Shown: positions 16,346 to 28,904, counted from the stretch's first letter. The stretch is DNA of 64,000 nucleotides from Lacihabitans sp. CS3-21 (GCF_024343675.1 NZ_RJUD01000112.1:124001-188000); one strand, 5' to 3'. A program made the numbers and translations. Notes: generated by a model from the sequence alone, not told the origin.

Positions 16346-19153
16346 TCAATGTGCCTCCAGCCAGTTTTTACCCACACCAATTCCTGTCTCAATTTTTACT
16401 TTCATCGGTATGGCATTTACCATGAAGTAATCCACTTTTTCTTTTAAATAATCAATTTCCGAAATGTGAGCATCAAATACCAATTCGTCATGCACTTGCA
16501 ATATCATCTTTGATTTGAGCTTTTCAGCTTTCATAAAATCATGAATATTTATCATGGCCACTTTAATCATGTCTGCAGCAGAGCCTTGTATGGGAGCATT
16601 TATGGCATTTCTTTCCGCAAAACCTCGATTGGTTTGGTTTCTAGAATTGATATCTCTCAAATATCGCCTTCTGCCTAAAATAGTCTCTACGTATTCAGTT
16701 TCTCTGGCTTTATTTACACATTCATCCATAAAGGTCTTTACGTTTGGAAACTGTGTGAAATATGCATCAATGATGTCTTTTGCTTCGCCTCTTGGAATAC
16801 CCAATCTTTGAGCTAAACCAAAAGCTGAAATTCCGTAGATTATACCAAAGTTCACCATTTTGGCTTTTCTACGCATGTCAGAATTTACCGCATCTAAAGC
16901 TACCCCAAATACTTTTGCAGCCGTAGTAGAGTGAATATCAATGCCCTGATTAAACGCTTCCACCATGCTAGCGTCCTCACTAAAGGCCGCCATTATACGC
17001 AATTCTATTTGCGAATAATCCGCAGAAAGTATCAAATGCTCTGTGTCACGAGGAATAAATGCCTTTCGGATTTCACGTCCTCTCTCCGTTCTGATAGGAA
17101 TATTTTGCAAGTTAGGATTCGTCGAGCTTAAACGTCCTGTAGCCGTAACTGCCTGATTATATGAAGTGTGTATTCTTCCTGTTTTCTTAGAAATCAATTG
17201 TGGAAGTGCTTCTACATAGGTACTTTTAAGTTTGCTTAATTCTCTAAAATCCAATATTTTCTTTACGATTTGGTGCTCGGCTTCATAGTTGCTTAGGACG
17301 TCTTCGCCTGTAGCATATTGGCCTGTTGGCGTTTTCTTTGGCTTATCGTCAATTTTCATCTGCTCAAATAGAATCTCTCCCAGTTGCTTTGGCGACCCCA
17401 CGTTGAACTCCATTCCAGCTATTTCGAAAATCTCCGATTGGGTTTTTACCAAATCCTTTTGAAGTGTGTCAGAAAGATCTTGAAGAGCTTGAACGTCTAA
17501 TTTTACACCTTCACGCTCCATACTACTTAAAACACTCACCAGTGGCACTTCTACCTCATAAAGCAGCTTTTCTTGATTGGTTTTTTTGAGTTCTTTGTCT
17601 AAAATAGTTTTGAGTTGTAGCGTAATATCTGCGTCTTCAGCAGCATATTCTTTGATGGCTTCCAATGGAACATCCCGCATATTTCCTTGTTTTTTGCCTT
17701 TGGCTCCAATTAGCGTTTCTATACTTACAGGTTCATAATTAAGGTAATTCATCGCCAAGTAGTCCATGCCGTGTCTTTGTTCCGGTTCAACTATATAGTG
17801 AGCCAACATCGTATCATATAATTCTCCTTTGAGTTCTATGCCGTAATTGCTCAATATCGTTAAGTCGTACTTCAAATTTTGAGCAATTTTCATGATTTTC
17901 TCATTCTCAAAAACTCGCCTAAATTCTTCTAATACGGCTTTTGCTTCTTCAAATCGAGGTGGACAAGGTACATAATAAGCTTCTTTGGCTCTGTAAGCAA
18001 ACGAAAGCCCAACGATTTCGGCATCTACTGCATCAACGTCTGTGGTTTCGGTATCGAAGCATATTTCGTCTTGAGCCATCAAATATTCTATCAATTCGGC
18101 TCTTTGCTCTTTGCCTTCTATCAAATAATAATCGTGAACAACTGAATTGATGGTGTCTTTTTCTTTCAGTTCTTTCGGTTCTTCTTCTTCCTCTGTGTTA
18201 CCAAATAGTGAGATTTGGTTGGTTTCCACCTTTACTTTGGTTTTGGGCTCTGGTTTGTTGATGTCCTGATTGGTTCCATCAGATTTGATTAATCGAGTTT
18301 TTAAAGTTCTAAATTCCAATTCATCTAGTAAAGCCGAAAGTTCCTCTGTATTGGGCTCACACATTTTTAGGTCTTCTTCATCAAATTCTACTGGGACATT
18401 GATTTCTATTCGAGCCAAATGTTTCGACATTATTGCACTTTCTCTTCCTGCCCTAATTTTTTCACCTATTTTGTTTGAGATTTTTTCAACATTTTCTAAA
18501 ATCCCTTCGATGGTATCATATTCTTGAAGCAATTTCACTGCGGTCTTTTCGCCTACTCCCGGTATTCCAGGTATATTATCTACTTTGTCGCCCATCAAAC
18601 CTAGCATGTCTATCACCTGGTCTATTCGGCTGATTTCCCACTTAGCCAATATCTCAGGTATGCCCATAATTTCTATGCCATTGCCTAAAAATGCAGGTTT
18701 GTATAAGAATATGTGTTCATCAACCAACTGGCCATAGTCTTTATCTGGGGTGTACATAAACACATCAAATTCCTCTTTTGGAGCTTTCTTGGCCAAAGTT
18801 CCTATCACGTCATCTGCCTCAAAGCCATCTAATTCAATCAATGGGATATTCATAGCTTTTACCAGCCTTTTTACCAAAGGAATTGCTGTGGTGATGTCTT
18901 CAGGTTGAGCTTCTCTATTGGCCTTATATTCAGGGAAATCCACATGACGAAAGGTAGGGGCCTTCGTGTCAAAACAAACGGCAAAGTGTGTTGGTTTTTC
19001 TTTTTTTATAACCTCCAGCATGGTGTTTGTAAACCCAAAAACCGCACTTGTATTTACTCCAGTTGAAGTAATTCTAGGATTTTTGATAAATGCGAAATGG
19101 GCTCTGTAAATCAAAGCCATGGCATCGAGTAAAAACAATTTTTTAGAACGCAT
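16346..19153 (-). CDS. polA: DNA polymerase I
   Basis: The 935 residues are a normal full length. The N-terminal 5'-3' exonuclease domain begins LFLLDAMALIYRAHFAF. The 3'-5' proofreading domain keeps its carboxylates: DTETT near residue 365, NLKYD, and YAAEDAD, so proofreading should be active, unlike in Taq-type enzymes. The polymerase domain shows motif A DYSQIELR (~710), motif B KMVNFGIIYG (~766, with Phe at the position that selects against dideoxynucleotides) and motif C QVHDELVFD (~886). It fills repair gaps and removes Okazaki primers. It ends at a terminator shared with the convergent gene and is divergent from the haloperoxidase-like gene. Confidence 0.97.
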   Translation of the reverse strand: MRSKKLFLLDAMALIYRAHFAFIKNPRITSTGVNTSAVFGFTNTMLEVIKKEKPTHFAVCFDTKAPTFRHVDFPEYKANREAQPEDITTAIPLVKRLVKAMNIPLIELDGFEADDVIGTLAKKAPKEEFDVFMYTPDKDYGQLVDEHIFLYKPAFLGNGIEIMGIPEILAKWEISRIDQVIDMLGLMGDKVDNIPGIPGVGEKTAVKLLQEYDTIEGILENVEKISNKIGEKIRAGRESAIMSKHLARIEINVPVEFDEEDLKMCEPNTEELSALLDELEFRTLKTRLIKSDGTNQDINKPEPKTKVKVETNQISLFGNTEEEEEPKELKEKDTINSVVHDYYLIEGKEQRAELIEYLMAQDEICFDTETTDVDAVDAEIVGLSFAYRAKEAYYVPCPPRFEEAKAVLEEFRRVFENEKIMKIAQNLKYDLTILSNYGIELKGELYDTMLAHYIVEPEQRHGMDYLAMNYLNYEPVSIETLIGAKGKKQGNMRDVPLEAIKEYAAEDADITLQLKTILDKELKKTNQEKLLYEVEVPLVSVLSSMEREGVKLDVQALQDLSDTLQKDLVKTQSEIFEIAGMEFNVGSPKQLGEILFEQMKIDDKPKKTPTGQYATGEDVLSNYEAEHQIVKKILDFRELSKLKSTYVEALPQLISKKTGRIHTSYNQAVTATGRLSSTNPNLQNIPIRTERGREIRKAFIPRDTEHLILSADYSQIELRIMAAFSEDASMVEAFNQGIDIHSTTAAKVFGVALDAVNSDMRRKAKMVNFGIIYGISAFGLAQRLGIPRGEAKDIIDAYFTQFPNVKTFMDECVNKARETEYVETILGRRRYLRDINSRNQTNRGFAERNAINAPIQGSAADMIKVAMINIHDFMKAEKLKSKMILQVHDELVFDAHISEIDYLKEKVDYFMVNAIPMKVKIETGIGVGKNWLEAH

Positions 19154-19216
19154 GAGAACTTTTTATGAGATAATGATTAAATTCGGCTTTAAATAAAAAA
19201 TCAAAATACGGAAATT

Positions 19217-20611
19217 TTGAACAAGGATAAAATCTATTTTGCAATATTACTATTTTTTGTTGCAAAATTAAGCTTCGGACAAGCACCAGTCCGTCGAGAA
19301 TTTCAGACAGGAAATACCACACAATTGATTTTGAGTGAAACAGCTTTGCCTAGCAAAAATTATGACTTCAGCACCTCTGATTTACAAGTGAAATGGCATT
19401 TGTTGATTTTAGATTTGATAGAACAAACGACAGGTTATACACCTTTGGTGGCCGCTCGTTCGCTTGCATATATTGACTTAGCAGCTTATGAATCTATTTT
19501 GCCAGCTTATTCAAAACGAGCATCACTTTCAGGCCAACTTCAAGGATTCGAAAAGCCCAGAGAGTTTGAAATAGATACGACAGATTTTATAAAAGAAATT
19601 GCCTTAAACAATGCTCTTTTTGCAACCGTTGACAAGTTCTTTGTAGCAGCTCCATATATTTGGATGGAACGTATAACCGCATTAAAAGATTCTGTGGATG
19701 CAAAATTTTCTGTAAATCAATCGAAATTGGCCATTATTAAGTCTAAAAATTACGGTGTTTCTGTTGCCGAAATGGTGATAAAATATGCAGATAAAGATGG
19801 CGGTAAAGATGCTTTATTTAGAAGCTATGATTTAAACTATCGACTGCCTTCTTGTGAGTCTTGCTTTGAAATAAACAGGGTAGCAGATTTGGAAAATACA
19901 GGCCCTTTGCATCCCAAATGGGGAAAAAACAGAACTTTTTTGGAAGAAAATCAAACTGATTTTGACATAAAGCCAGATTTCGAATATTCCAAATACAAGG
20001 ATTCTCGATTTTACAAGGATGCCATGGAGGTTTACAATGCCTCAAAAGAGGTTATTGCAGGTTCCGATAAAATGAACATTGCCAACTTTTGGGATGATGC
20101 GGCTACTTTTACTTATACGGCTGTGGGACATTCGGTATCAATTTTAACCCAACTACTAAGAGCACATCCTGTTTCAATAGATTCTTCTGCAAAATTGTAT
20201 GTTTCACTCACTTTGGGACTTAACGATGCCATGATAGCTGCTTGGAAGTCGAAATACAAACATAATTTGATTCGTCCTGGGGCATACATTAAAAAATATA
20301 TTGATTCCAAATGGGAACCCGCCATACTTACTCCTCCCTTTCCTGAGTTCCCTTCGGGCCATTCGGTTCAGTCAGCTACTATGGCAACCATTTTAACCAA
20401 AATGCTGGGTGATAAGGTCAGTTTTACGGATTATTCCAAATATTGGGTAGGGGAGCCTAAAAAGTTCAACAGTTTTTGGGAGTCGGCCAACGAAACCAGT
20501 ATTTCAAGGCTTTACGGCGGCATACATTTCAGAGAAGCTCTCACCAAAGGTCAAGAAATGGGCAAAAAAGTAGGGGAAAACGTATTGAAATTGAAGTTTG
20601 AGAAGGAGTAA
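19217..20611 (+). CDS. vanadium-dependent haloperoxidase-like / PAP2-superfamily protein
   Basis: The 464-residue exported protein has the vanadate/phosphate-binding motifs of the PAP2-haloperoxidase superfamily: K346-x6-R353-P, P379-S-G-H382 and S430-R431-x5-H437. His437 is the vanadate ligand in true haloperoxidases, and His382 acts as acid-base. Length and Bacteroidetes context fit the vanadium-dependent haloperoxidase-like branch, but a phosphatase cannot be excluded. The start is a TTG: an in-frame stop at 19190 leaves no ATG, and TTG at 19217 gives a good signal peptide ending LSFGQ. It lies 142 bases before the PSCyt gene, so it may belong with it. Confidence 0.8.
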   Translation: MNKDKIYFAILLFFVAKLSFGQAPVRREFQTGNTTQLILSETALPSKNYDFSTSDLQVKWHLLILDLIEQTTGYTPLVAARSLAYIDLAAYESILPAYSKRASLSGQLQGFEKPREFEIDTTDFIKEIALNNALFATVDKFFVAAPYIWMERITALKDSVDAKFSVNQSKLAIIKSKNYGVSVAEMVIKYADKDGGKDALFRSYDLNYRLPSCESCFEINRVADLENTGPLHPKWGKNRTFLEENQTDFDIKPDFEYSKYKDSRFYKDAMEVYNASKEVIAGSDKMNIANFWDDAATFTYTAVGHSVSILTQLLRAHPVSIDSSAKLYVSLTLGLNDAMIAAWKSKYKHNLIRPGAYIKKYIDSKWEPAILTPPFPEFPSGHSVQSATMATILTKMLGDKVSFTDYSKYWVGEPKKFNSFWESANETSISRLYGGIHFREALTKGQEMGKKVGENVLKLKFEKE

Positions 20612-20753
20612 TTTTCCTGAAATACTTTTTTGTGCCTCGCTAATTTCTTTTCTCTCCTAATGCTTTTAAAATAGTTATAAAAAAGCTATTTTCGTATTCA
20701 AATCTATTTTCGCAAATTAGATTTGGATTTATTCAACCTATAAATACTTTTTG

Positions 20754-23201
20754 ATGCTTTTTAAATGCCCAAAATATATCTTTGGATATGCTCTCTTTGT
20801 ATTTTTTTTTACTACTAATCAGGCCTTAGCTCAAGAAATCGCCCAAGTAGAAGGCGGATTTGATTTTTTACAATTTATCGGTCGGTTTCATATCGTAATT
20901 GTACACTTTCCGATTGCTATATTGCTTCTGGCAAGTCTTCTAGAAATATTATCCTTCAAAAATTTCAATTCAAAATACCGGCCTGCCATAAATATATCCG
21001 TAATTATTGGTGGTATTTCGGCTATATTTTCCGCTATATTCGGCTATATTTTAGCACAAAATGAAGAAGTCACGGGTCAAACTTTGGATTTGCATCAGTG
21101 GGGCGGAATAGCTACCGCTGTTTTAAGTACTATAACCCCATTTATACTTTGGTTAATTCTGAAAAAAGGCCAATCCACTAAAATATCTCTTTACAGATGG
21201 TCTCTTTTCGCTGCTTCTTTGGGTGTAGTTTTTACGGGACACTTTGGAGGCTCTTTGACCCACGGAGATGATTATTTTAGTTTTTCTAATAATAAGGAGG
21301 CGACGCCAAAAAGTGGCTTTTTAACTTTAAATGCTGATTCAGATAGCCTTTCTAAAGAAAATCAAATAAAACTCATTGGTGAAGTGAGGGCGATTTTTGC
21401 CCATAATTGTTACAAATGTCATAGTTCTAACAAGCAAGAGGGCAAATTGCGGCTCGACCAAAAAGAATTCGTTTTTTCTGGTGGCAAACATGGAAAAATA
21501 ATAGAGCCTGGCAATCCTGAAAAAAGCGAATTGTCACGAAGGATTTCTTTACCTCGAAATCACAAAGAAGCCATGCCAACGAAAGGTAAGGCCTTGAATG
21601 CTGATGAAATAGAATTGATAAATTTCTGGATAAAAAAAGGTGCTCCCTGGCCAGATGGTTCATTGCAACCCATGCTATTTAAGGTTGCCAAAATGGAACC
21701 CCGAAAACCCAATTTGCCAACCCCAACCGGCGATTTGAAAAATCCAATTGATTTGTGGGTGAATGAATATTTTAAACAAAACGAAATAGATTGGAAACCT
21801 AAAGTAAATGACCGTACTTTTTTGAGAAGGACATATTTGGATATTGTTGGACTTTTGCCCACCGCTTCCCAGATTATTGCTTTTGCCAAAGATCAAAATC
21901 CTGACAAAAGATCTGCTTTGATTAAGCAACTTTTAGCACAAGAGGAGGAATATACGCAACATTGGTTGACTTTTTGGAACGATGCACTCAGAAACGATTA
22001 CACCGGTCCCGGATATATCACCAACGGAAGATTCAATATTACAGATTGGCTTTACACGTCTATAAAGCAAAATAAACCCTATGACCAGTTTGCAAAGGAA
22101 TTGCTCTCGCCGAAAGAGCCTTCTAAAGGCTTTGTGGAGGGTATTCAATGGCGAGGAACCATCAATGCCAGTCAAAGGGTAGAAATGCAAGCCGCTCAGA
22201 ATGTGGGACAGGTAATTTTGGGATTAAACCTTAAGTGTGCCTCGTGCCATGATAGTTTCATAAGCGACTGGAAATTAGAGGATGCCTATGCTTTTGCCAA
22301 TATTTTTGCGGAGGAAAGATTGGAAATAAACCGCTGCGACAAACCAACTGGCAAATTTGCTGACACAAGACTGCTGTGGCAAAATTTGGGAAATATAGAT
22401 TCTACAACTTCGAAGGCGAAAAAAATGGAACAAATGGCCAACCTTTTGGTGCAACCAGCAAATGGCCGAATATACAGAACAATCGTAAATCGTATCTGGA
22501 AGCAAATGATGGGAAGGGGAATTATAGAATCGCCTGACGAAATGGACAATGAGCCATGGTCGCAAGATTTGTTGGATTGGTTGGCCTCAGACTTCGCAGA
22601 AAAGAAATATGACATCAAAGAGCTGATTTATCTAATTGCAAGTTCGAAAATTTATCAAACAGCATCCGAAAGTGTAAAAAGCACCAATTTGCTTTATGAC
22701 AATAATTATAGGTTCAAAGGAATGACTCGAAGAAGACTTTCAGCAGAACAGTTTTCTGATGCAGTCAGCCAAATCATAACGCCGATTTTTACTATAAAAG
22801 ACATGAAATATTCGGGAACGAAGTCTAACCCTATTAAACCTGCATTTGCAAGGGCCTCTTTGGTGGCTAACAATGCTTTTTTGACCGCTTTGGGTAGGCC
22901 AAATAGGGAAGTCGTATCCACAAGCAGAGATAGCCAAGCCAGCCTTCTGCAAGCATTGGAGTTGACCAATGGAGAAAGATTAACGAATGTTTTGGCAAGA
23001 GGAGCGAAATATTGGAAGGCTCAGTTTAAAACTAGGGATGTAATTATTAGGGTTTTATTCAGTAAAGCATTGGGCAGGCTTCCTAACAAATCGGAAATGA
23101 AAGCCGCTCAATCTGCCATGGACGAAAATCCAAGTATTGAACAGATTCAAGACTTGTTTTGGGCAGTTTTGCTTTTACCTGAGTTTCAACTTATTTATTG
23201 A
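20754..23201 (+). CDS. membrane-anchored planctomycete-type cytochrome protein (DUF2231-PSCyt1-DUF1549-DUF1553)
   Basis: The 815-residue protein starts with a signal sequence, then four or five membrane helices (FHIVIVHFPIAILLLASLL and following), a DUF2231-like module. After ~residue 205 comes a PSCyt1-type heme domain with C219-x-x-C222-H223. DUF1549 (PSCyt2) then follows around DRTFLRRTYLDIVGLLPT, and DUF1553 (PSD1) in the C-terminal half. A second C495-x-x-C498-H499 lies between. Such proteins are thought to be envelope redox proteins acting with DUF1501 partners on polysaccharide or sulfatase-linked substrates; the reaction is unknown. I chose ATG 20754; the TTG three bases earlier adds nothing. 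The DUF1501 gene follows 43 bases on. Confidence 0.88.
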   Translation: MLFKCPKYIFGYALFVFFFTTNQALAQEIAQVEGGFDFLQFIGRFHIVIVHFPIAILLLASLLEILSFKNFNSKYRPAINISVIIGGISAIFSAIFGYILAQNEEVTGQTLDLHQWGGIATAVLSTITPFILWLILKKGQSTKISLYRWSLFAASLGVVFTGHFGGSLTHGDDYFSFSNNKEATPKSGFLTLNADSDSLSKENQIKLIGEVRAIFAHNCYKCHSSNKQEGKLRLDQKEFVFSGGKHGKIIEPGNPEKSELSRRISLPRNHKEAMPTKGKALNADEIELINFWIKKGAPWPDGSLQPMLFKVAKMEPRKPNLPTPTGDLKNPIDLWVNEYFKQNEIDWKPKVNDRTFLRRTYLDIVGLLPTASQIIAFAKDQNPDKRSALIKQLLAQEEEYTQHWLTFWNDALRNDYTGPGYITNGRFNITDWLYTSIKQNKPYDQFAKELLSPKEPSKGFVEGIQWRGTINASQRVEMQAAQNVGQVILGLNLKCASCHDSFISDWKLEDAYAFANIFAEERLEINRCDKPTGKFADTRLLWQNLGNIDSTTSKAKKMEQMANLLVQPANGRIYRTIVNRIWKQMMGRGIIESPDEMDNEPWSQDLLDWLASDFAEKKYDIKELIYLIASSKIYQTASESVKSTNLLYDNNYRFKGMTRRRLSAEQFSDAVSQIITPIFTIKDMKYSGTKSNPIKPAFARASLVANNAFLTALGRPNREVVSTSRDSQASLLQALELTNGERLTNVLARGAKYWKAQFKTRDVIIRVLFSKALGRLPNKSEMKAAQSAMDENPSIEQIQDLFWAVLLLPEFQLIY

Positions 23202-23244
23202 CAAAAATGAATTCTTTTTCTTAGCGTCCTAGCGGTGAAAAAAT

Positions 23245-24684
23245 ATGAAAAATAACAGAAGAGATTTCCTTAAACAAAGTGCGGCCACTATCGCCACAAT
23301 GGCTGTGGGTAGCCCAATTAGTCAATTGTTGACATCTTGTGGAGTAAAAAACACAGAGAATGCAACAGCAGACTCGGTAATTGTGCTTTTTATGGCAGGA
23401 GGAATGGCTCACACCGAAACTTTTGACCCAAAAAAGTATACGCCTTTCAGTAAAGGAATGAAATCTGACAGTGTTTTGAGTACTTTTAAGGCTGTTCCAA
23501 CTGCATTAGATGGCGTTAGTTTTTCGGAAGGTTTGGAATCTATCGGTAAGGTTTTAAATAAAGGGACAGTAATTCGCTCTTATGTAGCTGCAGATTTGGG
23601 ACATATTTTGCATACCCGACACCAATACAATTGGCATACTTGCTATGAGCCGCCTCAATCGGTTGTGGTGCCGCATTTGGGTTCTTGGATTGCCAAGGAA
23701 TTAGGGCCAAAAAATGAAGTAATTCCTCCATTTATAAACATAGGTCAGAGGTTTGACGTCGGAGAAGGTGAAGAACTCAAAGCTTTTCACAGTGCAGGTT
23801 TTTTAGGAAGTGAATTCGGACCATTTATGATACCTGACCCCACAAAAGGACTCGATAGCGTGCGTCCGCCTGTGGGAATGTCACTCAAGCGATTCGAAAG
23901 TCGAAATCAATTATATGAAAAACTCGTGAATGAATCTGCCATGGGCGAGTTTGGGAGTGATTATCAAAAAGAATCCTTGAAACGCTCGATGGAACAGGCT
24001 TATATTTTACTTAATTCTCCTGAAGCCAAAGCATTTGATTTGAGCCAAGAACCCAAAGAAAAATATGATGTTTACAATACAGGAAAATTTGGCTTGGGTT
24101 GTTTAATGGCTAAGCGATTAGTAGACCAAGGAGCCAGATACATCACTGTAACTACTGAATATGTGCCATTCGAAGGTTGGGATACGCACGAAAATGGTCA
24201 TACCAGATTGGTCGACATGAAAAAAATGATAGATGCTCCCATTGCTCAATTAATTAAAGATTTGGATGAAAGCGGTAGATTGGATAGAACTCTAGTGATT
24301 GTAGCGAGTGAATTTAGCCGAGATATGCTCATGGAAGGTCGACCTGACTTGCGTGTTTTGGATCAAGTAGAGCAACCCGATGTAATTGAAGATATCAAAA
24401 ACTATGGTATGCACCGCCACTTTACTGATGGATGCTCCATGTTGATGTTTGGAGGTGGTATAAAAAAAGGAAGTGTTTTTGGCAAAACAGCCGATGAAAG
24501 ACCCTGTAAAACGGTGGAAAAACCCATAAAAATAGCCGAAGTACACCAAACAATTTACCATGCTTTAGGAATAGCTCCCGACACCAATTATGAAATAGAA
24601 AAAAGACCCTTTTATACTACGCCAGACGGAAAAGGGAAAGTAGAGATGGATTTGTTGGAGAAAAAAGTTCAGGGTGTGTCGTAA
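23245..24684 (+). CDS. DUF1501 protein, Tat-exported
   Basis: The 479-residue product starts with a twin-arginine signal (NRRDFLKQS) and then LLTSC, a possible lipobox with Cys32, so it may be a Tat-exported lipoprotein. The mature part has the DUF1501 alkaline-phosphatase/sulfatase-like pattern: FMAGGMAHTETFDPK, then GWDTHENGHTRL, VIVASEFSRDM and a late FGGGIKKGSVFG. It follows the PSCyt-DUF1553 gene by 43 bases, and the two families nearly always occur as such a pair. The protein lacks the usual serine-type nucleophile context that would allow a substrate to be named. Envelope location is likely. Confidence 0.9.
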   Translation: MKNNRRDFLKQSAATIATMAVGSPISQLLTSCGVKNTENATADSVIVLFMAGGMAHTETFDPKKYTPFSKGMKSDSVLSTFKAVPTALDGVSFSEGLESIGKVLNKGTVIRSYVAADLGHILHTRHQYNWHTCYEPPQSVVVPHLGSWIAKELGPKNEVIPPFINIGQRFDVGEGEELKAFHSAGFLGSEFGPFMIPDPTKGLDSVRPPVGMSLKRFESRNQLYEKLVNESAMGEFGSDYQKESLKRSMEQAYILLNSPEAKAFDLSQEPKEKYDVYNTGKFGLGCLMAKRLVDQGARYITVTTEYVPFEGWDTHENGHTRLVDMKKMIDAPIAQLIKDLDESGRLDRTLVIVASEFSRDMLMEGRPDLRVLDQVEQPDVIEDIKNYGMHRHFTDGCSMLMFGGGIKKGSVFGKTADERPCKTVEKPIKIAEVHQTIYHALGIAPDTNYEIEKRPFYTTPDGKGKVEMDLLEKKVQGVS

Positions 24685-27317
<2,633 letters not shown>

Positions 27318-27342
27318 ATTTTAAGATTTATATGTTTCATTA

Positions 27343-27372
27343 GGTGGCTTGATTTTCAGGCCACCTTTTTTT
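27343..27372 (+). terminator. katG rho-independent terminator
   Basis: GGTGGCTTG at 27343-27351 pairs with CAGGCCACC at 27357-27365 (one G-U pair) over a 5-base loop, followed by seven T. It begins 25 bases after the katG stop. Confidence 0.9.
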
Positions 27373-27586
27373 GTTTTAAGTAAATAGTATTCAGTTTGAT
27401 TTTTGGATTTGATTGGAAAATTTAGATGTTTCATTTGAAGGAAATTTGAGGTGTTAAACTATTAAATTTTCCTTAAATTTTCAGTTAATAAGTTTAAGTA
27501 TTTCAGATATTGCATTAAATAATAGAAGATTATAATTTATTGATTTTCAGTAAATTGTATTATATTTACGTAACATTAAAAATAGC

Positions 27587-27670
27587 TTAAAAGCCATCGT
27601 CAATTACTTCTCGATATTTTGCAGCGTGTTTTTCTTCATCTTTAGTGCTTAGATTTGCGTAAATATTTTT
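27587..27670 (-). pseudogene. orphan C-terminal relic, possibly ferritin/rubrerythrin-like
   Basis: On the minus strand, 27 codons run from just after a TGA to a TAA and encode NIYANLSTKDEEKHAAKYRE followed by VIDDGF. The composition (DEEKHAAKYRE) looks like a helix from a ferritin-like or rubrerythrin-type protein. There is no start codon or upstream domain. Chance cannot be excluded. Confidence 0.25.
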
Positions 27671-27783
27671 TCAAAACAGCAAGAAAAAATCCGAGTTAAC
27701 CCACGAGATTGTTTTTTTGAAAACGGAAAGGTATTTACCCTAAAAGTAGCTTTTTATTTAAATCATTCAAACAAATTAAAATC

Positions 27784-28200
27784 ATGAAAAAACTATTTTT
27801 GTTAATACCTGCGTTTGTAGTTGCGGCAAGTTGTACAAGTCCGAAATCTGAAGTAAATACCCCAGCAGTAGAGAATGCTGCGGTAGAAACTGTTGTGGAT
27901 TCTACAAGTATCAAAGAATCAGAGAAAGTTGCAGATTCAAAAACTACGGAAGATGAGAATAAAGGTGCGGCAGTATCATCTGGAACTACTAACACCACAA
28001 ATACAAGTTCTGTAGAATCAAAGCCAGCAAAAAAGAAGTGGTCGAATAAGAAAAAAGGTGCCATTATTGGTGCTACTTCAGGAGCAGTAGTTGGTGCAGT
28101 TGTTTCGAAAAAAAGAGTTAAAGGTGCAGTGATTGGAGGAGCAGTTGGTGCTGGAGTAGGATTAGGTGCTGGTGCTATTTTGGACAAAAAAGAGAACTAA
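27784..28200 (+). CDS. Gly-zipper lipoprotein
   Basis: The protein has 138 residues. A lipobox ends in Cys17 (AFVVAASC). The next ~85 residues are a low-complexity Ser/Thr/Glu/Lys linker. The C-terminal ~50 form a glycine-zipper of the YMGG type (GAIIGATSGAVVGAVV, then VIGGAVGAGVGLGAGAI) with basic residues on both sides. Such modules insert in or pack on membranes, and many are stress-related outer-membrane lipoproteins. It is monocistronic with its own terminator. A long open frame on the opposite strand here is only a shadow of the Gly/Ala-rich code. Confidence 0.85.
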   Translation: MKKLFLLIPAFVVAASCTSPKSEVNTPAVENAAVETVVDSTSIKESEKVADSKTTEDENKGAAVSSGTTNTTNTSSVESKPAKKKWSNKKKGAIIGATSGAVVGAVVSKKRVKGAVIGGAVGAGVGLGAGAILDKKEN

Positions 28201-28230
28201 AATAGTGTAATATTATTTTCATTATTATGT

Positions 28231-28268
28231 AAAAAGGCTCTTTGGAACATTTTCGAAGAGCCTTTTTT
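28231..28268. terminator. bidirectional terminator
   Basis: AAAAAGGCTCTT and AAGAGCCTTTTTT form a 12-bp stem over a 13-base loop between the convergent lipoprotein and DUF1080 genes, with a T run on both strands. Confidence 0.85.
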
Positions 28269-28274
28269 AGTCTT

Positions 28275-28904
28275 TCAATCCGGCAAAATCTTCACCATAA
28301 TATCTTTTACAAACACTTTACTTTTTGGATCGTGTGCTTGAATGGCAAACGTTCCACTGCTTAGTTTTCTGCCTTTGGATTGGTCAATATTATCAGGTTC
28401 GGTATAATCTACCACCACTTGGTCGTTAATTTTGGTGATGATGCGTTTGCCCTGAACTAGGATGGTTTCGGTGTACCACTCATTGTCTTTTACATAAGTT
28501 TCTTTTACATCTTTGATGTCATATAGGCTTGCGGTACGCTTCCAATCGGTATGTGAATTGTTTACTTGAACTTCATAACCTTTTGATGGCCAACTCTTTT
28601 CTTGATATTTGGTATGGAAATACAGCCCGGAATTTGAGCCTGGCATAGTCATTACTTTGGCCTTAAATTCAAAATTTTTGAAATCATGGTTTCCCACTGA
28701 GCCATCATAAAACAAATGCCCAACGGGTCCATTTACCACGATTGCACCATCTTCTACTTTAAATGACGCAGCATTTTCTCCAACTTTCCAGCCATTTAAG
28801 GTTTTTCCATCAAATAGCGAGACCCATTTAGGTTTTTTTGCCAGAAAGCCCATAGAAACTGTTAGTAGGACGGCCAATGTGGCCATTGAGATAGTTTTTT
28901 TCAT
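28275..28904 (-). CDS. secreted DUF1080 (3-keto-disaccharide hydrolase family) protein
   Basis: The 209-residue protein has a short signal peptide (ATLAVLLTVSMGFL) followed by a single DUF1080 jelly-roll domain: WVSLFDGKTLNGWK at the start, then NFEFKAKVMTMPGSNSGLYF and GTFAIQAHD near the end. The W-x-x-L-F-D-G-K-x-L-x-G-W signature is diagnostic. Family members are concanavalin-like and several hydrolyse 3-keto-glycosides. The PSCyt/DUF1501 pair 4 kb away belongs to families that often co-occur with DUF1080 in the same genomes, but here it is not in their operon. Confidence 0.92.
   Translation of the reverse strand: MKKTISMATLAVLLTVSMGFLAKKPKWVSLFDGKTLNGWKVGENAASFKVEDGAIVVNGPVGHLFYDGSVGNHDFKNFEFKAKVMTMPGSNSGLYFHTKYQEKSWPSKGYEVQVNNSHTDWKRTASLYDIKDVKETYVKDNEWYTETILVQGKRIITKINDQVVVDYTEPDNIDQSKGRKLSSGTFAIQAHDPKSKVFVKDIMVKILPD

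Larger units (their letters stand above)
27318..27783. other. intergenic stretch after katG
   Basis: This 466-base stretch contains the katG terminator, a featureless AT-rich middle and a short coding-like relic on the minus strand at 27587-27670. No intact gene was found. Confidence 0.5.

Noticed and set aside
27735-28187. 150-codon minus-strand frame over the Gly-zipper lipoprotein
   Set aside because: Pro/Ala/Thr-rich antisense of the Gly/Ala/Ser-rich coding strand, which has a lipobox and a terminator.
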